Assembly (NCBI GenBank): GCA_963664945.1
Contig: OY761822.1
Coordinates: 3,038,001 to 3,102,000 of the forward strand
Direction of reading: 5' to 3'
Origin: UBA6522 sp963664945
Lineage (GTDB): Bacteria > Pseudomonadota > Gammaproteobacteria > Steroidobacterales > Rariloculaceae
DNA length: 64,000 nucleotides
The translations under genes and the position numbers were made by a program. The notes below the pieces were generated by a model. It had not been told where the DNA came from. It saw only the letters and a list, made by a program, of their open reading frames with translations, and ran no database searches. The number at the start of each line of letters is the position of its first letter. Position 1 is the stretch's first letter. Positions 58,319 to 64,000 of the stretch are shown here, one piece after another.

Positions 58319-61081
58319 ATGAACGCCGTTGAAATCGAAGAAGCGATATCCGCGCTCGCCGTACGCCCTTTCGAACCCAGCGAGTTTCCGTTCGCCTTCC
58401 TGGAGGCTTTCGGCAACAAGCCCACGACGATCAAGCGTCTCCGCTCGGGCGCTACCAACAACTCCGATCTCGGCGGCCTCCTCCAGCGCAACAATATCCA
58501 CATCAAGGTCTGCCCCCAGGGAGAAGCCGCTGCAACCTTGACGACCCTCAGGGCGAGCCCGGCAACCTCCCGCGCCAAGGCAAAGTTCGCCCTCGCCACC
58601 GACGGGCAAGAGTTTCACGCCGAGGATCTGAAGAGCGGCGATGTCGTCGTCTGCGACTACCCGGATTTCCCCGAGCATTTCGGCCTGTTCCTGCCGCTGG
58701 CCGGCATCACCACCGTCAAGCAGATCCGGGAGAGCGCGTTCGACATCAAGGCGACCGGGCGCCTGAACCGGCTTTATGTCGAGCTGCTCAAGGAGAATCC
58801 CGACTGGGGCACCGTCGAGCGGCGGCACGAGATGAACCACTTCATGGCGCGGCTCATCTTCTGCTTCTTCGCCGATGACACCGATATTTTCAACGGCCAG
58901 GGGCTCTTCACCGACACCATCGAACGGATGAGCGCCAGCGACAGCTCGAACACCCACGGCGTCATCGGCGAGATATTCCGCGCCATGAACACCGAGGCCA
59001 AGGCGGAAACTCGGAAGGCCGCCAATATTCCCCGCTGGGCCGATTCTTTCCCGTATGTGAACGGTGGACTGTTCTCCGATTCCACGGATGTGCCCCGGTT
59101 CAGCCGCATCGCGCGCTCGTATCTCCTTCACATCGGAAACCTCGACTGGAAGAAGGTCAATCCGGACATTTTCGGCTCGATGATCCAGGCGGTCGCCGAC
59201 GACGAGGAGCGCGGGGCGCTCGGCATGCACTACACCAGCGTGCCGAACATCCTGAAGGTGCTCAATCCCCTGTTCCTCGACGATCTGCGCGAGAAACTGG
59301 ACGAGGCCGGAACCAATTCCCGCAAGCTGCTGAACCTGCGCAACCGTATCTCGCGCATACGCGTCTTCGACCCCGCTTGCGGCTCCGGCAATTTCCTGGT
59401 CATCGCGTACAAGGAAATGCGGAGGATCGAGGCCGAGATCAACGAGCGGCGGCATGAGAAAGGGCGGTGCTCCGACATCCCGTTGACCAACTTCAGGGGG
59501 ATCGAGCTTCGCGATTTCCCGGCCGAGGTCGCCCGGCTCGCCCTCATCATCGCCGAGTACCAGTGCGATGTGCTCTATCGAGGCCAAACAGAGGCTCTGG
59601 CGGAATTCCTGCCGCTCGACGCCATGAACTGGATCATCTGCGGCAACGCCTTGAAGCTGGACTGGCTTGACGTGTGTCCAGCCACCGGAACAGGCGTCAA
59701 GTTGACTGCCGACGATCTATTCGAGACACCGCTCGATCAACCGGAGATCGATTTCGAGAACGAGGGTGGCGAGACTTACATCTGCAGCAATCCGCCGTAT
59801 CGCGGCAGCCAGTGGCAGACGGATGCCCAGAAAGCGGATCTCAAAACGATATTCGAAGGTCGGACGAAGACCTGGAAGTCGTTGGACTACGTCTCCGGAT
59901 GGATGATGAAGGCGGCCGATTACGGTACCAGGACCAATGCGGCAGCCGCGCTTGTCGCGACGAACTCGATCTGTCAAGGCCGCCAGGTCAGTACGCTATG
60001 GCCTTTGATTTTCGCGACCGGTCATGAAATTTCGTTCGCCCACACCTCGTTCAAGTGGGCCAATCTCGCCGCTCACAACGCGGGGGTGACCGTTGTTATT
60101 GTCGGAATCTCCAACCGATTGGGCCAACGGAAACGGCAAATCTTCTCGATCGCCGGAGATAGAAGCGCAATTGTCAGGGAGGCGGACAACGTCAATCCGT
60201 ACCTCGTGCCAGCCCCGAATGTCTTCGTACAGCCACGCCCACTACCATCTACGGACGTTGCGCGAATGCAGTTCGGCAATCACCCCTATTACGGCACCCC
60301 GTTGATTTTTCCTACTGAAGAAGCTCGAAGCATTGTCGATACCACGCCGGGCACCGCGCGCTTCATTAGACCGCTGTACGGCTCGAAAGAGATGATATCC
60401 GGTTCACCTCGCGCCTGCATATGGATTGAGCAAGACGACGCCCAAGACGCAGTTACGCTACCAGGAATCGCTGAAAGAGTAGAGGCTACGGTCACAAAAA
60501 GGCAGGCAGCAAAGAAAGACAAGACTGCACAAATCCTTGCCGATACGCCGTATCGTTTTCGTGATCAGAAAACGGCAGAGCACCACGTATTGGTCGTTCC
60601 CCGCGTTAGCTCTGAGAACCGCCCCTATCTGCCCGTTGGCCTTGTGTCCGCAGAGTGCATTATTCAAGACAGGGCGCTCGCCCTCTACGACGCACCCCTG
60701 TGGAACATGGCCCTGATCGCATCGCGGCTGCACTGGGTATGGATCGCGACGGTCTGCGTTCGCTTGCGTACCGACTTTTCCTACTCCAACACCCTCGGCT
60801 GGAATACCTTTCCCCTGCCAACGCTCATGAAAAAGAACAAGGCCGACCTCACAGCCTGTGCGAAAAACATCCTGCTTGCGCGCGAGGCGCATTTTCCCGC
60901 TACCATCGCCGAACTCTACGATTCGGAAAAGATGCCCGACAACATCCGCGCCGCGCACGACCGCAACGACGAGGTGCTTGAGCGAATCTACATCGGCCGC
61001 CGCTTCAAGAACGACACAGAGCGGCTGGAGAAGCTGTTCGAGATCTACGTTGAGATGAATGGCGGCAAGGGCGCGGCATGA
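58319..61081 (+). CDS. Large class I DNA adenine-type methyltransferase (MmeI/type IIG-like core)
   Basis: 920 residues. A helical N-terminal region (about 1-330, with FGLFLPLAGI and MNHFMARLIFCFFADDTDIF) precedes the methyltransferase core: motif I D351-PACGSGNFLVIAY and motif IV N491-PPYRGSQ, indicating N6-adenine or N4-cytosine methylation. A specificity-like region follows (about 600-860, with FSYSNTLGWNTFPLPTL) and a helical tail. The layout recalls the MmeI-like family, but no PD-(D/E)XK nuclease motif is evident at the N terminus, so cleavage must come from another subunit. Its stop overlaps the next start (ATGA). Confidence 0.85.
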   Translation: MNAVEIEEAISALAVRPFEPSEFPFAFLEAFGNKPTTIKRLRSGATNNSDLGGLLQRNNIHIKVCPQGEAAATLTTLRASPATSRAKAKFALATDGQEFHAEDLKSGDVVVCDYPDFPEHFGLFLPLAGITTVKQIRESAFDIKATGRLNRLYVELLKENPDWGTVERRHEMNHFMARLIFCFFADDTDIFNGQGLFTDTIERMSASDSSNTHGVIGEIFRAMNTEAKAETRKAANIPRWADSFPYVNGGLFSDSTDVPRFSRIARSYLLHIGNLDWKKVNPDIFGSMIQAVADDEERGALGMHYTSVPNILKVLNPLFLDDLREKLDEAGTNSRKLLNLRNRISRIRVFDPACGSGNFLVIAYKEMRRIEAEINERRHEKGRCSDIPLTNFRGIELRDFPAEVARLALIIAEYQCDVLYRGQTEALAEFLPLDAMNWIICGNALKLDWLDVCPATGTGVKLTADDLFETPLDQPEIDFENEGGETYICSNPPYRGSQWQTDAQKADLKTIFEGRTKTWKSLDYVSGWMMKAADYGTRTNAAAALVATNSICQGRQVSTLWPLIFATGHEISFAHTSFKWANLAAHNAGVTVVIVGISNRLGQRKRQIFSIAGDRSAIVREADNVNPYLVPAPNVFVQPRPLPSTDVARMQFGNHPYYGTPLIFPTEEARSIVDTTPGTARFIRPLYGSKEMISGSPRACIWIEQDDAQDAVTLPGIAERVEATVTKRQAAKKDKTAQILADTPYRFRDQKTAEHHVLVVPRVSSENRPYLPVGLVSAECIIQDRALALYDAPLWNMALIASRLHWVWIATVCVRLRTDFSYSNTLGWNTFPLPTLMKKNKADLTACAKNILLAREAHFPATIAELYDSEKMPDNIRAAHDRNDEVLERIYIGRRFKNDTERLEKLFEIYVEMNGGKGAA

Positions 61082-61944
61082 GCGAATTCAATCGCATGAC
61101 CGTCGTCGCGGCCGCCGAGGTCATATCGGAATACCACTCCCACAGCGACATGGAGGTTCTGGAAGTCCAGTGGGGAATAGCGGGCCGATGCAGATCGTCA
61201 AGTAAATCCGCGCGCGTTGCGGATCTGGCGCGTATAGCCAGTGAGGAGGACATCGAGGTTCTGACGGAGAGTGGACAGGTGCGTCTGAGCCGCGCCTTGG
61301 TCGAAACCGCGATTACGGCACCCGCGCACGCGCGGAGTATCCTTGCCTGGAAGAAGCTCATCGCAGGCTTGCGATTTGACGGGTTCGAAGTTCGCACCAC
61401 GCAGGTGGATGCGGACTCAGACTGCTTTTGGCGAAGCGGGCACACCGATACGACCGTGGAGATCGTCCGCATGTTGCCCTCAGACGTTCCCGGCCTCGAC
61501 TTCCGGGAGGCCAAAAGCGAGGTCACGCTCCTATTGGATCGACACGGTTTCACCGTCGCCAAGGGGCATTTGGCGCGGGCGGTTTCAGCGTTCAGTCGAG
61601 GGGAGTGGTCATCGGCCAACGGAGAGTTGCGAAATTTCTATGAGAGCTATCTCAACGAGATCGCGGTCGGCTTGGACTACGCGGGTAGCGGCGGCAGCAA
61701 GGCAAAACGCGATCATTTGGGCAGGCTTCAGCCGCCGTTCCTGCTCGTTGAGTACAACGAGTGGAATCCCAACAGCCAAAAACCGCAATTTGTGCAGGGA
61801 CTGATGAGCAGAATGCATCCCCATGGCGGGCATCCCGGCCTCTCCGAAGAAGAAGACGCTACTTTCAGGCTTCAGGTTTCGCTTGTGACCGCGCGCCTCT
61901 TCCTTCGCCGATATGACCAGAGGACCCGGCCTTTACATGAATGA
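61078..61944 (+). CDS. Unrecognised 288-residue protein coupled to a methyltransferase
   Basis: Translation is coupled on both sides: its ATG overlaps the methyltransferase stop, and its end overlaps the helicase start by 8 bases. The N-terminal ~100 residues are helical (NRMTVVAAAEVISEYHSHSDMEVLEVQWGI). The middle has LDFREAKSEVTLLLDRHGFTVAKGHLARAVSAFSRGEWSSANGELRNFYESYLNEIAVGL, and the end is YNEWNPNSQKPQFVQGLMSRMHPHGGHPGLSEEEDATFRLQVSLVTARLFLRRY. The last part could be HEPN-like or a defence-associated helical domain, but I do not recognise a family. Confidence 0.6.
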   Translation: MSEFNRMTVVAAAEVISEYHSHSDMEVLEVQWGIAGRCRSSSKSARVADLARIASEEDIEVLTESGQVRLSRALVETAITAPAHARSILAWKKLIAGLRFDGFEVRTTQVDADSDCFWRSGHTDTTVEIVRMLPSDVPGLDFREAKSEVTLLLDRHGFTVAKGHLARAVSAFSRGEWSSANGELRNFYESYLNEIAVGLDYAGSGGSKAKRDHLGRLQPPFLLVEYNEWNPNSQKPQFVQGLMSRMHPHGGHPGLSEEEDATFRLQVSLVTARLFLRRYDQRTRPLHE

Positions 61945-63982
61945 CAGCATCCCCACCATCTCCGTCACTTATTCTCGCAACGGCACGTCCACGAGATCGA
62001 ACGAACTCGGCATGCGCCCTATGCAAGAGCGGGCCTGGGAGAAGCGTGGCGAGCAATACCTCCTCATCAAGTCGCCGCCCGCCTCTGGCAAGAGCCGGGC
62101 GCTGATGTTCGTCGCGCTCGACAAACTGCACAACCAGGGCTTGCGCCAAGCGATTGTCGTTGTCCCGGAACGCACCATCGGCGCGAGCTTCGGCGATACG
62201 CGGCTCAGCGAGTTCGGCTTCTGGACAGATTGGACCGTGCTCCCGAAATGGAACCTTTGCAATGCGCCGGGCACGGAAGGCGGAAAGGTCAATTCCGTCA
62301 AGGCATTTCTCGACGGCGAGGACCGGGTGCTTGTCTGCACGCACGCCACCTTCCGCTTCGCCATTGATCGATTCGGCCCGGAAGCCTTTGACGACCGGCT
62401 GATCGCCGTCGACGAGTTCCACCACGTATCGGCCAATCCCGACAACCGGCTCGGCGAGCATGTCGGGCAAATCATGACGCGCGACCGCACGCACATAGTG
62501 GCCATGACGGGTTCCTATTTCCGCGGAGATGCCGAGCCCGTGCTCATGCCGGACGACGAAGCCCGGTTCGAGACCGTTACCTACACCTACTACGAGCAGC
62601 TCAACGGCTACGAGCACCTGAAGCGGCTCGACATCGGGTACTACTTCTACACGGGAAACTACGCCGACGATATCCTGCGAGTGCTCGACCCGGACGAAAA
62701 GACCATCGTCCACATCCCCAACGTTAATTCGCGCGAGAGCACGAAGGACAAGATCCGGGAGGTCGAGCACATCATCGAGGAACTGGGCGACTGGCAGGGC
62801 GTCGATCCGGAGACCGGCTTTCAGTTGGTCAAGACGTCCAGCGGCCGTGTCCTGCGAATCGCCGATCTTGTGGATGACACTCCGACCAAACGGGATCGCG
62901 TGGCGGCCGCGCTTCGGGACCCGGCACACAAGGACAAAAGTGCCCACGTCGACATCATTATAGCGCTCGGCATGGCCAAGGAGGGCTTCGACTGGATCTG
63001 GTGCGATCACGCGCTGACGGTGGGTTACCGTTCGAGCTTGACCGAGATCGTGCAGATCATCGGCCGCGCCACGCGCGACGCGCCGGGAAAGACCCGCGCC
63101 CGTTTCACCAACCTGATCGCCGAACCGGATGCGTCGGAGGAGGCGGTCGCCGAGGCCGTAAACGACACGCTGAAGGCCATCGCGGCGAGCTTGCTGATGG
63201 AGCAGGTGCTCGCGCCACGGTTCAATTTCACGCCGAAGACGCAGGACAGCGGTCCGGTCGAGGGCGTCGACTACGGGGAGAATGGCTACGACCCGAGCAG
63301 ATGCAATATCGGCGTCAATGAGGAGACTGGGCAGTACCACATCGAGATCAAGGGCCTGGCCACACCGACAAGCAAGGAAGCCGCGCGCATCTGCCGCGAG
63401 GATCTGAACGAGGTGATAACCGCGTTCGTGCAGGACAGATCCACTGTCGAGCGCGGACTGTTCGACGAGGAGATGGTGCCCGAGGAACTGACGCAGTTGC
63501 GGATGGGCAAGGTCGTTCGGGACCGGTATCCCGAACTTGGCGAAACTGACCGTGAAGCCGTGCGCCAGCACGCCATCGCCGCCATGAACCTGGTCCAGCA
63601 GGCAAAAGAGACCGCACTCGACATGACCGACCCGGAGAGCCACGGCAGCACGGCCCTGCTCGATGGCGTCCGCAAATTCGCGATGGATGTGCGCGATCTC
63701 GACATCGACCTGATCGACCGGATCAATCCCTTCCGGGAGGCCTACGCCATACTGGCCAAGGCGATGAGCGAGGACAGCCTGAAGCAGATTGCCGCCGTCA
63801 TTGCCGCGAAGAAGATCCAGCTCACGCCCGAGGAGGCGCGAGAGCTCGCGAGGCGCGCTGTGAGGTTCAAGCGGGAACGCGGCCGCCTGCCATCTCTCAT
63901 GTCTACCGATGCTTGGGAGAAGCGCATGGCAGAGGGTGTCGCGTTCCTCGCCCGTATGAAGGCGGAGGCTGCGAGTGGGTAA
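61937..63982 (+). CDS. DEAD/DEAH-box superfamily 2 helicase of a probable restriction/defence operon
   Basis: 681 residues from ATG 61937. Walker A is PPASGKS with K52 and S53; motif II is VDEFHH with D159 and E160; motif III is AMTGSY; motif VI is QIIGRATRDAPGKTRARF with its arginines. The C-terminal ~250 residues (EGVDYGENGYDPSRCNIGVNEE...) are a partner-binding or DNA-binding part. Such helicases translocate on DNA in type I/III-like or phage-defence systems. A frame from ATG 61913 exists, but 61937 fits the overlap with the previous gene. A further gene begins at its end. Confidence 0.87.
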   Translation: MNDSIPTISVTYSRNGTSTRSNELGMRPMQERAWEKRGEQYLLIKSPPASGKSRALMFVALDKLHNQGLRQAIVVVPERTIGASFGDTRLSEFGFWTDWTVLPKWNLCNAPGTEGGKVNSVKAFLDGEDRVLVCTHATFRFAIDRFGPEAFDDRLIAVDEFHHVSANPDNRLGEHVGQIMTRDRTHIVAMTGSYFRGDAEPVLMPDDEARFETVTYTYYEQLNGYEHLKRLDIGYYFYTGNYADDILRVLDPDEKTIVHIPNVNSRESTKDKIREVEHIIEELGDWQGVDPETGFQLVKTSSGRVLRIADLVDDTPTKRDRVAAALRDPAHKDKSAHVDIIIALGMAKEGFDWIWCDHALTVGYRSSLTEIVQIIGRATRDAPGKTRARFTNLIAEPDASEEAVAEAVNDTLKAIAASLLMEQVLAPRFNFTPKTQDSGPVEGVDYGENGYDPSRCNIGVNEETGQYHIEIKGLATPTSKEAARICREDLNEVITAFVQDRSTVERGLFDEEMVPEELTQLRMGKVVRDRYPELGETDREAVRQHAIAAMNLVQQAKETALDMTDPESHGSTALLDGVRKFAMDVRDLDIDLIDRINPFREAYAILAKAMSEDSLKQIAAVIAAKKIQLTPEEARELARRAVRFKRERGRLPSLMSTDAWEKRMAEGVAFLARMKAEAASG

Positions 63983-64000
63983 GTTCACACAGGAAGACGA
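63975..64000 (+). CDS. Start of the next gene in the defence operon (3' partial)
   Basis: A GTG at 63975 overlaps the helicase stop and opens VGKFTQED, running off the window. In similar operons a nuclease gene may follow; nothing can be said from eight residues. Confidence 0.4.

Noticed and set aside
1..64000. tRNA or rRNA genes, including an attachment-site tRNA for the island
   Set aside because: No cloverleaf-like sequence or rRNA segment was found by eye; a tRNA search program would be needed to exclude one.

Overview
The window is GC-rich, densely coded DNA, most likely from an uncultured, probably marine or host-associated gammaproteobacterium. That placement rests on a methylthioinosine-phosphorylase-type enzyme, a CsiV-like envelope protein, a DjlA co-chaperone, a NADH-dehydrogenase-like/SelD fusion, and TonB receptor, arylsulfotransferase and DUF6152 genes. 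It is inference from gene content; no rRNA or tRNA gene was found.

Layout. 1-5.5 kb: housekeeping genes (phosphorylase, csiV-like, djlA, selD fusion). 5.7-7.1 kb: a scarred junction of two truncated genes, then an MntA/HepT toxin-antitoxin pair. 7.2-17.8 kb: a selenocysteine-containing peroxiredoxin-like protein with an in-frame TGA and a SECIS-like hairpin, a DUF6152 protein, two molybdenum enzymes, a decayed P450, a coiled-coil membrane protein, a DUF3311/sodium-solute symporter pair and an MBL-fold hydrolase. 18.0-22.5 kb: a type II-C CRISPR locus with a divergently transcribed tracrRNA, complete cas9 and cas1, a 23-G tract and a truncated cas2, but no repeat-spacer array. 22.6-30.7 kb: two divergent arylsulfotransferases (one frameshifted), DUF6152 and a large TonB receptor with unusual inserts. 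30.9-34.5 kb: a DNA methyltransferase gene split by an ISAs1-type element whose transposase carries an N-terminal DruA-like domain; precise excision would restore the frame. 34.5-41 kb: amidohydrolase, VOC protein, two toxin-antitoxin pairs and three more DUF6152-type proteins. 41.3-46.4 kb: a UbiD decarboxylase / molybdenum hydroxylase / NMT1-like binding protein cluster. 46.6-48.1 kb: a second IS.

48.5-58.2 kb is an accessory island that looks plasmid- or ICE-derived: on the minus strand a DUF2493/SLOG protein, a toprim protein, SSB, a protein with five zinc-ribbon-like modules and several small proteins, many preceded by intergenic hairpins. It also holds HigB/HigA and pseudogene fragments (GyrI-like, SLOG-like, IS110). 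58.3 kb to the end is a tightly overlapping operon of a large adenine-type DNA methyltransferase, an unrecognised 288-residue protein, a DEAD-like helicase and the start of a further gene. It is probably a restriction or defence system and continues beyond the window.

The best candidates for new biology are the selenoprotein with local selD, the array-less Cas9/tracrRNA locus, the DruA-ISAs1 fusion transposase in the methyltransferase gene, the terminal methyltransferase-unknown-helicase operon, and the hairpin-punctuated zinc-ribbon island.
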